Assembly (NCBI GenBank): GCA_017442185.1
Contig: JAFSAT010000040.1
Coordinates: 1 to 64,000 of the forward strand
From: Bacteroidaceae bacterium
GTDB lineage: Bacteria > Bacteroidota > Bacteroidia > Bacteroidales > Bacteroidaceae
DNA length: 64,000 nucleotides
Direction: 5' to 3'
The notes beneath the pieces are model-generated. The model had not been told where the DNA came from. It saw only the letters and a list, made by a program, of their open reading frames with translations, and searched no databases. This document shows positions 8,021 to 16,996 of this stretch, piece after piece (the stretch's first letter is position 1; each line of letters starts with the position of its first letter). Position numbers and translations under genes: made by a program.

Positions 8021-9400
8021 TCATATAAGACCGTCGCCCTTTACCATCTGCACAAACTTATCTATGCGCTGCATCTCCTTTGAGATTTTTATCCTCTGCG
8101 GACAATGAGGCTCACACTCGCGACAGCCTACACATTTATCGGCCTGACGCATACGGGGCACTGTGCGGTCAAGCCCTATCAAAAAAGCACGACGTTGTTC
8201 GCGATAGTCGGCGTCAAGCTCATTCTGCGGCATTGTCCCCTCGTTCAAGCAACGATTATAGTGTTTGAAAATCGAGGGAATATCCAACCCATAGGGACAA
8301 GGCATGCAATATTTACAATCTGTGCAATCTACATTTTGGAAGCTCATCTTGCGTTTCGCAACATCGCTCAACAGAGCAAATTCCTCATCGCTGAGCCACT
8401 GTAACGGCGAATATGTACGTATATTATCCTGAAGATGCTCCATGTATGTCATTCCGCTGAGCGCTGTGAGCACATTCTTGAAACTGCCGACAAAGCGAAA
8501 AGCCCACGACGCCACGCTCAACTGCGGCTCGCGCTCCTTGAGCATGGCCATCGCCTGATAGTTCATGGTGGCAAGCGAACCGCCCAAGAGCGGCTCCATT
8601 ATTACCACGGGAATATTCTTTTCGGTGAGACGATTATACATATATTCGGCAGTGGGATTGCCACGCTCCCAATCCACATAATTCATCTGTATTTGTATAA
8701 AATCCCATGAAACGGCAGCCTCATCGAGCATAAAATCGAAAAATTCTTTCTGTCCGTGGAACGACCAACCGAGGTTTCTTATGCGACCATTCTTTTTTTG
8801 TTCAATAAGATAGTCGAGCAATCCGTTCTCTATGAAGCGTTTGTTGTAGGCCTCCTTTGTACCCAGATTGTGCAGCAGCATATAGTCGATGTAGTCCACT
8901 TGAAGCTCTTTCAAGGAATTATTGAACATCTCTTTGCCAAATTCCAAGGTAGTGTTTCCACGCATATTGGAGAGCTTGGTGGCAATCAGATATTTATTTC
9001 GGGGGTGACGGCTCAATGCTATTCCCGTTGCCTTCTCAGAGCCGCCTCTGCAATATACGGGTGCAGTGTCAAAGTAGTTTACACCATGCTCGATGGCATA
9101 ATCCACAAGTTCATTTACGCGCTGCTGATTGATGATGTCGTTGCCGGCCTCATCCTTTGTCATAGGCAAACGCATCATTCCGTAACCCAAGAGCGACACT
9201 TTGTCGCCACAAGGGTGCATCCTATACTCCATTGCATCGGTAGGGACATCGCCTCCCACACCCTCGGCAACATATTTCACTCCTGTTTTTTTATCGGAAC
9301 AACCAAGGAGCGACGACGATGCAACCACCGCAGCACCTGCTCCTAAACGTTTCAAAAATCCTCGGCGACTAAGACCGTTTTTCTCTTTACTCTCTTCCAT
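8021..9400 (-). CDS. Tat-exported aldo/keto reductase with C-terminal 4Fe-4S clusters
   Basis: A 459-residue protein with a twin-arginine signal (S-R-R-G-F-L-K, residues 11-17), a hydrophobic core and a lipobox L-L-G-C with Cys34, so it is probably an exported lipoprotein. Residues about 55-330 form an aldo/keto reductase barrel. The catalytic tetrad is suggested by F-D-T-A-P-V-Y, A-T-K-L and L-L-H-N-L. The C-terminus has two ferredoxin motifs (C-T-D-C-K-Y-C-M-P-C-P, and C-V-G-C-R-E-C-E-P-H-C). It is the first gene of a pair with the polyferredoxin 107 bases downstream. The substrate is not known. Confidence 0.88.
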   Translation of the reverse strand: MEESKEKNGLSRRGFLKRLGAGAAVVASSSLLGCSDKKTGVKYVAEGVGGDVPTDAMEYRMHPCGDKVSLLGYGMMRLPMTKDEAGNDIINQQRVNELVDYAIEHGVNYFDTAPVYCRGGSEKATGIALSRHPRNKYLIATKLSNMRGNTTLEFGKEMFNNSLKELQVDYIDYMLLHNLGTKEAYNKRFIENGLLDYLIEQKKNGRIRNLGWSFHGQKEFFDFMLDEAAVSWDFIQIQMNYVDWERGNPTAEYMYNRLTEKNIPVVIMEPLLGGSLATMNYQAMAMLKEREPQLSVASWAFRFVGSFKNVLTALSGMTYMEHLQDNIRTYSPLQWLSDEEFALLSDVAKRKMSFQNVDCTDCKYCMPCPYGLDIPSIFKHYNRCLNEGTMPQNELDADYREQRRAFLIGLDRTVPRMRQADKCVGCRECEPHCPQRIKISKEMQRIDKFVQMVKGDGLI

Positions 9401-9426
9401 CCTATTATTTCACATTAGGGCAGTTA

Positions 9427-9457
9427 CAAAGGAAATAATTTTAACAATAAAAACAAA
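9427..9457 (-). promoter_or_regulatory. Possible promoter of the aldo/keto reductase gene
   Basis: On the minus strand TTTG (9454-9457), a 19-base spacer and TTCCTTTG (9427-9434) resemble the Bacteroidota consensus, with one mismatch in the minus-7 box (TT for TA). Confidence 0.35.
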
Positions 9458-9580
9458 AATTATCGAAAGGAATTTATTATCAGGCCGGTTTTCGAGTGGA
9501 TTATGAAATTCTATATTAAAATATTTTTGAATTTGCAGCGCACGCACACATATTATTGCGCCATTCGATAAGACTGCTTC

Positions 9581-11098
9581 TTACTCATCCAGCCATTTGC
9601 GTGCCCTTATCCTGTCGAAGTATATCAGATAAGTATCAGGATTAGGCACCCTTATTACGGGACGGAAAAATTCGGGATGGCGTTTCACGCACGGATACAT
9701 ATATTTTATTGTTGCCGGAGTACCCAATTGGTCGAGAAGCACAAAATCCACTCCCTTCATCAGAAGGTCGGCCACAAGTTCGCGGTCGTCGTCTGTTTCA
9801 AGAAAATGCTTGCCGCGCACTCCGCTGCCGACAAACAAAATCTCAGGCTTACGAGTGGCAACAATTGCAAATTTATCCCTACGATACAGGGAGCGCCCCG
9901 CTTCTATAAAATTATCGAACTGAGCAGGAAATTGCATCGCAGCTATATTGTGAAGGCCGTAAATGGTATGTTTGGTATTTTCGTTTGTCTGCACAAAGAG
10001 CGGAACCACCAACAGTGATAATATCCACGGCGATAGCCCTAAACGCCCCTTCGACAGCCACATCAGTGAAGCCTCGCCCACGCTCCATATTCCCACAAAA
10101 AGAGCGGCCGTTAGAAACGGAAGCGCTATTATTATATAGCGATACAGACTTGGTGTATTTATAATAGATACAATGGCAAGTGTACCTGCAAAAAAGAGCA
10201 ATAGCGGCCATCGCAACCGTCGCATCTTGCAAAAGCCCACGATTATAAAGAGAAGCCACAAAAGAGCAAAAGCCCACAATGTTATTGTTGGAGGCTCTAT
10301 GTAGTTTACATTCACAAACGGCACAATACTCTCGGGGACAGCCTGCACCAGAAGCATTTTTAGTGTCGAGAGTATCTTTGAAAAATCCACCTGTGTCAGA
10401 TAGCGCGATTGCTCCAACCCATGTACCGCATTGCGTATCATCCACGGCAAACAGCCCGCAACAAAGGCACACGCCACAGCAATTGCCACACGCCAACGAC
10501 GCGCAAAAAGCAGCGCGAGCACAAAAGCTCCTGCCACAACAACAGCCTGCGTGCGTATATAATATACGAAAACAAGTGCCGACAGAAAAAAATAGAAACA
10601 AGGCGAGCGCCACAAAGCCCTATCATCGGCCGGCAACGACAGATAGAGCCTGAAAATAAGCGCAATACAACAGAAACATGCCGCCTCGCTCATCATCATG
10701 GTGGAAAATTCCAGAAGGTGCGGCGTAAGCAACACCGCCACACACGCCACAAAGGAGAGACTGCGCTTGAAGCCCACCTTCACGAGTGTATCAAAAAGAA
10801 GCAGCACCCCTATGAATAAAAGAAAAAGATTCTGAATTTTCTGCGCAACAATGCTGTCTGTGATAATGCGCAGTGGCGTCATAAGCAACGGATAGCCCGG
10901 AGGGAAATTATTCGTAGGCTCACCGAACATATTTGAATAACCGTTTCCTGACGCCAGCGATGTTGCATTTATATAATAATAACAATTATCACCGTTAAGG
11001 TCGAGCTTAGGGTTGAATATGTATATAAACACCGCAAGCGCAATCACCATAAGCCCTATGCACCACGGAAGATTCAAATATCTTATATTTTTTTTCAT
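9581..11098 (-). CDS. GT39-type (ArnT/PMT-like) membrane glycosyltransferase
   Basis: A 505-residue polytopic protein with roughly ten or more membrane helices and a soluble C-terminal tail of about 110 residues. After the first helix, the loop L-D-L-N-G-D-N-C-Y-Y-Y and the later N-N-F-P-P-G-Y-P-L match the first periplasmic loop of lipid-linked sugar transferases of the GT39/ArnT type. These enzymes move a sugar from a polyprenyl phosphate donor to a protein or lipid acceptor outside the inner membrane. It is downstream of aminopeptidase P, after a GC-rich hairpin, at the end of the metG polysaccharide run. Donor and acceptor are unknown. Confidence 0.8.
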   Translation of the reverse strand: MKKNIRYLNLPWCIGLMVIALAVFIYIFNPKLDLNGDNCYYYINATSLASGNGYSNMFGEPTNNFPPGYPLLMTPLRIITDSIVAQKIQNLFLLFIGVLLLFDTLVKVGFKRSLSFVACVAVLLTPHLLEFSTMMMSEAACFCCIALIFRLYLSLPADDRALWRSPCFYFFLSALVFVYYIRTQAVVVAGAFVLALLFARRWRVAIAVACAFVAGCLPWMIRNAVHGLEQSRYLTQVDFSKILSTLKMLLVQAVPESIVPFVNVNYIEPPTITLWAFALLWLLFIIVGFCKMRRLRWPLLLFFAGTLAIVSIINTPSLYRYIIIALPFLTAALFVGIWSVGEASLMWLSKGRLGLSPWILSLLVVPLFVQTNENTKHTIYGLHNIAAMQFPAQFDNFIEAGRSLYRRDKFAIVATRKPEILFVGSGVRGKHFLETDDDRELVADLLMKGVDFVLLDQLGTPATIKYMYPCVKRHPEFFRPVIRVPNPDTYLIYFDRIRARKWLDE

Positions 11099-11126
11099 CA
11101 GACAGCTGTTTATAAATATAAAGAAC

Positions 11127-11150
11127 TTCGTCGCGCAAAAGCGCGACGAA
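11127..11150 (-). terminator. GC-rich hairpin after aminopeptidase P
   Basis: TTCGTCGCGC-AAAA-GCGCGACGAA is a perfect 10-bp stem in the 69-base gap between two minus-strand genes. The following T content is modest (GTTCTTTATATTT), so termination may be partial. Confidence 0.55.
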
Positions 11151-11167
11151 ACATTCTATTAAGGTTA

Positions 11168-12559
11168 TTACTTGTTATGCTCGGCCTCAATCTCTTCGGG
11201 CGCCATGGGCTTGTACTTGCCCAGACGGCGTGCTCCACCCTCGTACACAAGATAATCCTCTTCGTTGCGTATGCCGCCGAAATTGCGCCAGGCATCCAAT
11301 TTATCATAGCATATAAAATCGGTGAATTGCTTCTCGGCACGCCATTTATCCATAAGGTCGGGAATAAAGTATATGCCCGGTTCAACGGTAAATACAAAGC
11401 CCGGCTCAAGAGCACGCGCAAGACGCAAAGACTTCCACCCAAAGAGAGTGCTCTTGGTGCGCCCCTCCTCGTAACCTACGTTAACCTCACCAAAATTCTC
11501 CATATCATGCACATCAAGACCCATCATGTGCCCAAGACCGTGTGGCATAAACATGCAGGCAGCACCTGCAATGGCTGCTTCGGCAGGGTCGCCTTTCATA
11601 AGCCCAAGCTCCACCATACCCTCTGCAATTTTCGTGAGCACTATGCGATGAACCTCGCGATACTCCACTCCGGGGCGCAAGGCATCGAGAGCCGCAAGAT
11701 GGCCGCGACGCAATATATTACAAACCTCGCGTTGTTGTGTTGTGAAATTCTTGCCCACAGGCATTGTGGTTGTAAGGTCGCCGGCATAGTGCATGGCATT
11801 CTCGCAACCCGAATCGAGCAGGAACATTTGCCCCTCTTTGAGCGGTGTGGTTCCGTAGGCATGGTTGTGAAGCGTCTGTCCGTTTACGGTAGCTATTATG
11901 GGAAACGAAAGACCAAAATTGTGCTTTGCAGCCTCGGCCTGCACAATGGCAGCAATCTCTGCCTCTGTGGTGCCGGGACGCACTGCACGCATCGCAGCAC
12001 AGTGCATGTCTACCGATACATTAACAGCCTCTTCAATCTGCTCAATCTCTTCGGCAGTCTTATAGTTGCGCTGATTAATTACAGCCTTAACGAATTTCAT
12101 GGATACTGCTGCATCCTGAGCCGATGGGTGTATGCCCAACAGTTCTTGCAGCCACACGCGATGTTCACCGCGATAGGGGGGCAGGAAATGTATAGTCTGC
12201 CCTTTTGACTGTGCCGCTTGCAGATATTTTGCAAGGTCGTTCATGGGGCGTGTTATTTCTATGCCCACACGCTCGCTTTTCTCTTTGATGGTGGGTTGTA
12301 TGCCCGTCCAAACTATATCATCTATGGTAAGTTCATCGCCAAAGATTATCTCTTTATCTTCGTCAATATCAATCACTGCTGCAAGCCCCGAATAGTCCGA
12401 AGCAAAATAGTAGAGAAAAGTTGAATCCTGACGGAAGTGATATATATTATCAGCATAGTTCATTCCCGTCTCGGTGTTACCGAGAAAGAGTAACAATCCA
12501 CTGCCTACACTCTTCTTCAGCACACTGCGACGATTAATATAAGTCTCTTTTGCAAACAT
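11168..12559 (-). CDS. pepP: Xaa-Pro aminopeptidase (M24B, PepP)
   Basis: A 463-residue M24B peptidase that removes N-terminal residues before proline. Residues 1 to about 160 form the AMP_N domain and the rest is the pita-bread catalytic domain. Metal ligands are visible as the two Asp of L-D-S-G-C...Y-A-G-D-L-T-T-T, the His of G-L-G-H-M-M-G, the Glu of V-E-P-G-I-Y-F, and a final Glu near the C-terminus. An N-terminal stretch that looks weakly hydrophobic (S-G-L-L-L-F-L-G) is part of the fold and not a signal. It is downstream of the GT2 gene in the metG-led run and is probably a metabolic passenger there. Confidence 0.93.
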   Translation of the reverse strand: MFAKETYINRRSVLKKSVGSGLLLFLGNTETGMNYADNIYHFRQDSTFLYYFASDYSGLAAVIDIDEDKEIIFGDELTIDDIVWTGIQPTIKEKSERVGIEITRPMNDLAKYLQAAQSKGQTIHFLPPYRGEHRVWLQELLGIHPSAQDAAVSMKFVKAVINQRNYKTAEEIEQIEEAVNVSVDMHCAAMRAVRPGTTEAEIAAIVQAEAAKHNFGLSFPIIATVNGQTLHNHAYGTTPLKEGQMFLLDSGCENAMHYAGDLTTTMPVGKNFTTQQREVCNILRRGHLAALDALRPGVEYREVHRIVLTKIAEGMVELGLMKGDPAEAAIAGAACMFMPHGLGHMMGLDVHDMENFGEVNVGYEEGRTKSTLFGWKSLRLARALEPGFVFTVEPGIYFIPDLMDKWRAEKQFTDFICYDKLDAWRNFGGIRNEEDYLVYEGGARRLGKYKPMAPEEIEAEHNK

Positions 12560-12585
12560 AATTATTTTTTTTAAAGGTTAGTTTT

Positions 12586-13329
12586 TCATTTTTTTATAAC
12601 GGCACGCACCACAAACCACAGATGGTGTATTATGGCAGACAACAGGCCATAATGTTTACTCATCACCTTGAAGCGCTCTATGAGTGATGCACGATGATGT
12701 TGCAAAGATAATCCATTCTGCAAATAATCAACAACGGTAAGGTGCACATTTAGCATCTTCTCGGAACGTTTCATCACTCTGATGCACCAATCTACGTCGG
12801 ATGAGTAACGATATTCGAGATTAAAGAGCGGTGCAAGGTCGCGACGAGCATAGAAGGCTTGGTGGCACACTAACATTCCCTGTTTGAAACTGCGCCATGT
12901 GAGATTCTCGGGAGCTTGCAAACGGCGCATGCGCACAAAGTGTCGGGCGGCATCAACCTCGGCCGTCTCGCCATAAAGCACGCCGGGGAGGCTATTCTGT
13001 GAAATTGCACAAGCTGCCACCTTTTCCAATGTATCGGGAGCATGAAAAGCATCACCTGCATTCAAAAAGCACAGATAGTCGCCTGTTGCAATTTTCATAC
13101 CTTTGTTCATTGCATCGTACAATCCTTTATCGGGCTCCGACACAAGATGTGTTACCCTGACACCACTCTGTCGCACAATTGCAACAGTATTGTCGGATGA
13201 GCCTCCATCTATTAGAAGAAATTCATAGTTCGTATAAGTCTGTGCAATGATACTGCGCAATGTAGGCTCTATCACCTGCGCAGCATTATACGTTACCGTA
13301 ATTATCGAAAATTTAGGACTGCTGCTCAT
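12586..13329 (-). CDS. Glycosyltransferase family 2 (WcaA/EpsE-like)
   Basis: This 247-residue protein is a compact GT-A glycosyltransferase. The N-terminus F-S-I-I-T-V-T-Y-N (7-15) and D-G-G-S-S-D-N-T (41-48) make the nucleotide-sugar pocket. C-F-L-N-A-G-D-A-F near residue 90 contains the metal-binding acid motif of the type found in colanic acid and other exopolysaccharide enzymes. The gene overlaps the end of the YfhO gene by 17 bases, suggesting coupled translation within the polysaccharide operon. The sugar specificity cannot be read from the sequence. Confidence 0.9.
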   Translation of the reverse strand: MSSSPKFSIITVTYNAAQVIEPTLRSIIAQTYTNYEFLLIDGGSSDNTVAIVRQSGVRVTHLVSEPDKGLYDAMNKGMKIATGDYLCFLNAGDAFHAPDTLEKVAACAISQNSLPGVLYGETAEVDAARHFVRMRRLQAPENLTWRSFKQGMLVCHQAFYARRDLAPLFNLEYRYSSDVDWCIRVMKRSEKMLNVHLTVVDYLQNGLSLQHHRASLIERFKVMSKHYGLLSAIIHHLWFVVRAVIKK

Positions 13330-15775
13330 TCTTGCGTCTTCTATAAATTATCGCACCCACAATAAACAGCATCGCTGCGCCCACGAGTATCGAGCCATAG
13401 AGCGACATTTTTGCAGTGCTTATCATCAATTCGTCTACACAGCGGAATTCTATCTTATGTTCACCGGGAGGTATGGGCAGCGCACGTAATATATAATTTG
13501 CACGCACAGGTGTCACCTCTTTGCCATCAATGAAGGCTTTCCACGTCTTATAATACACCTCGGAGAATACAGCGAGCTGTGCCTCGGGTGAGTTGCTCTC
13601 ATAGAAAATGTTTCCTGGATTGCGATACTCACTCATGCGTATATAGGCAGTGCTGTCTGCCACGTTGTTGCAGCCATGAGGATTTTCAAATGCACTCTGC
13701 CACATTTTATCGACGAAGGCAACCTCGCGGGGATTGAATTCGGCAATGGCGGCAATCTCTGCGTCGGGACTGTCAACCCACTCCACTCTATCAACAAACC
13801 AGCAGTTACCCATTGCCGAGGAATTATACTGCACCTGTGTACCACTCTCTTCGGACGGAACTATCACGTAGCGCACATTCAGCATATTTATAATTCCCAT
13901 ATTGAGATTTCCGCTGAAATAGTGGTCTATGATATCTTGATAGCGGCGCAACTTTGCAGGGCTGTATCCGCCCACCGACTTGTGGAAATATGAGGTGTAC
14001 GACTCGTTAAATGTGTTTGAAGCGAGGTTAAGCACACGATAGTTAGGGTCTTTATCCTGTAAAATTTGTCGGTCGGCTGCCGTAGGGAGTATTTCGGTGC
14101 TTTTTTTCTTGGGCATAAAGTCGTCGTAGTCGAGGAAGCGCCTGTCTACTACCCATAAGTCGACAAGGAAAAGTACGGCGAGCGCCATTGCCGCATGGCC
14201 GGCCTTAATGTTCATACGCAGATAGGCAAACAAGAGAACAAAGGCTGCTGCAATGAACATAAAAGAACGCCAGGCATCGGAGGTGAGCATATCTGCACGA
14301 TCGACAATGAGAGCATCTACAAAAACAGGATGCAAACGAGAGTCATTAACACCGGCAAAGTCGAACATTCCGCCACCAAAGAGTGCAAGCAGCAATGTAA
14401 CTCCGCCTGTGACTCCAAATGCCACATACAGCGATTTCAGATATTTGACTTTCTCGGCCTCATCATTCTGTTTTTTTATCTCAAAGAGCCTTTTAACTGC
14501 TAAAATACCCAACGTTACCATTGTCAGCGAGGCTATCACCAACGCCATAGATGGTGCACGAAATTTGCTATACAGTGGCAGATTGTAGAATAGAAATTCG
14601 TTTACAGCCGGGAAGAATCGCCCCCATGCCATCACAATCGACAAGATGGTAGCAGCCAACAACCACCACTTTTCGCGTCCGCGAACAACTAAAAGTCCAA
14701 GAACGAACAGAAAGCACACAATAGCACCCACATACACCGGACCCGATGTAAAAGGTTGGTCGCCCCAATAGGTTGGTGCAGACGCACAGAATTGCTCGGC
14801 CTGCTTACGACCTATCTTATCGCTCAACGAACGATAGAGCTCCGAGTCGGTTCCAAGGTCGTAGTGCGAGCTTGCACCATACATGTTAGGAATAAGCAAT
14901 GTCATAGTTTCACCAATGCCATAGCTCCATTGATAAGCATAGTCAATATCAAGGCCCGCGCTCTCCTTGCCATCTTGTTTGAGCACAGAGCCGCCGCGCA
15001 TAGTATCCTTGGCATAATCGGCCGAGGGGATAAGCTGTCCCAATGCCGGCAACAGCGCCAGCACAGCCACTATTATAAGCACTCCCGTAGCCTTAAGATA
15101 GAGATTGAGCCACTTTTCGCGCACTGCATACACAAGATAAACAATCGCAAGAACAATAAGCACAAGCAACAGATAATAGCTAATCTGCTGATGTCCCCAA
15201 TAGATATTAAGTCCTGAAAAGAGAAGTGTTATAAATGCTCCCCATAATAGTTTGCCACGGTAGCACAATATTACTCCACCTATCACCGGCGCCATGGTTG
15301 CCATTACAAGACTTTTACTCATGTGGCCGGCGCCTATGATAATGAAGTTATATGAGCACAGCGTATAGGCTATCGAGCCGGCAACACTGAGCCACGAGCG
15401 GCAACCAATAGAAAGCAGAAAAATATAAAAACAGATAAAGGTGAGAAATATTGCACCTACGTGACGACGCGACACGCCGAACATGTTCAATGTAAGCACC
15501 TTATCGGCAAGTTCAAATATATTCACCGGCTGTGGTGCAAAAGTATAGTTTGACGGCATTCCCGCAAACATGGAATTAGACCAATAGGCATAATCACCCG
15601 TAGCCTCGTGATAGTCTTTTGCATCCTTTCCCCACGCCTGTGAGCTTATTGCATCGCCCTGCATGAGATCCTTTCCCTGAAATACAGGAGCAAAATATAC
15701 GGCTGTAAGCACAAAGAAGATGAGCACCGCAATCACATGCGGAAGCCACTGTTTCGTTTCATTCTTTTTCATCAT
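13313..15775 (-). CDS. YfhO family membrane protein
   Basis: An 820-residue protein with about a dozen membrane helices in the first 480 residues, further helices to about 560, a large soluble domain (about 570-780) and a last helix near 790-812. The long helix-rich N-terminus resembles GT-C enzymes. The YfhO family has been linked to glycosylation of cell-wall polymers such as lipoteichoic acid in Firmicutes, but its role in Bacteroidota is not settled. The start overlaps the upstream glycosyltransferase stop by four bases and its end overlaps the next GT2 gene, so it is firmly inside the polysaccharide operon. Confidence 0.85.
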   Translation of the reverse strand: MMKKNETKQWLPHVIAVLIFFVLTAVYFAPVFQGKDLMQGDAISSQAWGKDAKDYHEATGDYAYWSNSMFAGMPSNYTFAPQPVNIFELADKVLTLNMFGVSRRHVGAIFLTFICFYIFLLSIGCRSWLSVAGSIAYTLCSYNFIIIGAGHMSKSLVMATMAPVIGGVILCYRGKLLWGAFITLLFSGLNIYWGHQQISYYLLLVLIVLAIVYLVYAVREKWLNLYLKATGVLIIVAVLALLPALGQLIPSADYAKDTMRGGSVLKQDGKESAGLDIDYAYQWSYGIGETMTLLIPNMYGASSHYDLGTDSELYRSLSDKIGRKQAEQFCASAPTYWGDQPFTSGPVYVGAIVCFLFVLGLLVVRGREKWWLLAATILSIVMAWGRFFPAVNEFLFYNLPLYSKFRAPSMALVIASLTMVTLGILAVKRLFEIKKQNDEAEKVKYLKSLYVAFGVTGGVTLLLALFGGGMFDFAGVNDSRLHPVFVDALIVDRADMLTSDAWRSFMFIAAAFVLLFAYLRMNIKAGHAAMALAVLFLVDLWVVDRRFLDYDDFMPKKKSTEILPTAADRQILQDKDPNYRVLNLASNTFNESYTSYFHKSVGGYSPAKLRRYQDIIDHYFSGNLNMGIINMLNVRYVIVPSEESGTQVQYNSSAMGNCWFVDRVEWVDSPDAEIAAIAEFNPREVAFVDKMWQSAFENPHGCNNVADSTAYIRMSEYRNPGNIFYESNSPEAQLAVFSEVYYKTWKAFIDGKEVTPVRANYILRALPIPPGEHKIEFRCVDELMISTAKMSLYGSILVGAAMLFIVGAIIYRRRKNEQQS

Positions 15776-16989
15776 CGTTTCTTATTCACTATTTTTTCTA
15801 TTATGTCATACATTCGCAGGGCATATTGTTCAAGGGTATAATTCTCGTTCACCAAATGATGAACGGCATACGCTCTGCGTTCAAATTCTTTATCGGAGAT
15901 TTCGTCGGCCTCTCTGAGCGCCGAAGAAAAATTCTCGTATGTCACACTCGGAACCTCTATGCCATAATCTTCTAAGTCGAGACCTGTTCCTTTGCTATAA
16001 ACGGGAAGCATCGGACTGTTGCCCAACACATTCAACACAGCAGCAGCTCCGGCCTCATTTATAGATGGATTAAGCAATATTGCACATTCGTTGAGTATGC
16101 TTACAAAAATTTTCTCCTCAATATCCACAAACCCGTGATATATGATATTCTCATGCGAGTCTATTATAGGTTTGTAATATTTCCAAAATTCCCTTTCGGC
16201 ACTGCTGCCACCACATATATGGAGCGTAAATTGCGGATTCTCGCAAACAAAATCAATGGCAATGTCAAGACCTTTGTGCAACATCCCGGCACTTCCGAAC
16301 CAGAGAATATTGCGACGCTTAGCCGAAAAATCTTTCTCGGCGGCGGAGCCGTTGCATGGGAAGAAGAATGCCGGCAGCGAATGGAATTTTGCATTGTTGC
16401 CACACTCTCTCACATACTGCTCTTTCACAAAATCGTTTCCCAAACATATAACATCGTCGGCCAAATGATAAGCATAATAGTTAAGAGCGCTGCCATGCAG
16501 ATAGCGATAGGACGATAAAGCCCGCCTGCCGTGACGATTATAGAAATGCTGCATATTATGCACTGTGGTGGAGAGACTGTAAAACAGTTGCGCCCCGACA
16601 GTGTAGAATATATGCAACTGATTCTTTCCCATACATCCGTCGAAAGAACCCATAAAAGCCTCGCCGTTTATACCGAATATTATGTCGTAACCGCTATAAT
16701 CTATGCCCTGCATTGCACGCGATGCGCAATCGACACTGTAACCCAATTTGTGGAAACATTGCGCCACAGTGTAACACTCTGTGTAGTTTGTATGATATTT
16801 TGGCAACGTTCCGTCGAAAGCCTCGGGAAGATGACACATGAGCACCCGCTTCTCTTGTTGTGTGCCGAAAATGTCGCGCACCAACTTATCCGAAGAAAAG
16901 AGCCTGCCCAATCGGGAGAGCAAAGCTGCCCCCAAGCGACGTCGTGCAATGGGAAGCAAACGCTTTATTTTTTTTATTACTGCTCCCAT
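15772..16989 (-). CDS. Glycosyltransferase, GT4-like (GT-B fold)
   Basis: A protein of about 405 residues with a GT-B layout. The second domain has the phosphate-binding run I-L-W-F-G-S-A-G-M-L-H-K-G-L and, later, A-I-L-L-N-P-S-I-N-E-A-G-A-A-A, the position of the donor-binding E-x7-E motif of GT4 enzymes. I chose the start M-G-A-V-I-K-K at 16989. It lies 8 bases after the stop of the upstream gene, whereas longer starts (17019, 17046) would overlap that gene. Its end overlaps YfhO by four bases. The N-terminal half is divergent and the acceptor is unknown. Confidence 0.82.
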   Translation of the reverse strand: MGAVIKKIKRLLPIARRRLGAALLSRLGRLFSSDKLVRDIFGTQQEKRVLMCHLPEAFDGTLPKYHTNYTECYTVAQCFHKLGYSVDCASRAMQGIDYSGYDIIFGINGEAFMGSFDGCMGKNQLHIFYTVGAQLFYSLSTTVHNMQHFYNRHGRRALSSYRYLHGSALNYYAYHLADDVICLGNDFVKEQYVRECGNNAKFHSLPAFFFPCNGSAAEKDFSAKRRNILWFGSAGMLHKGLDIAIDFVCENPQFTLHICGGSSAEREFWKYYKPIIDSHENIIYHGFVDIEEKIFVSILNECAILLNPSINEAGAAAVLNVLGNSPMLPVYSKGTGLDLEDYGIEVPSVTYENFSSALREADEISDKEFERRAYAVHHLVNENYTLEQYALRMYDIIEKIVNKKR

Positions 16990-16996
16990 AGCCTCA

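Noticed and set aside
9912-10613. A 233-codon Cys-rich minus-strand frame inside the GT39 gene
   Set aside because: It is an out-of-frame shadow of the membrane glycosyltransferase with improbable cysteine content and no start context.
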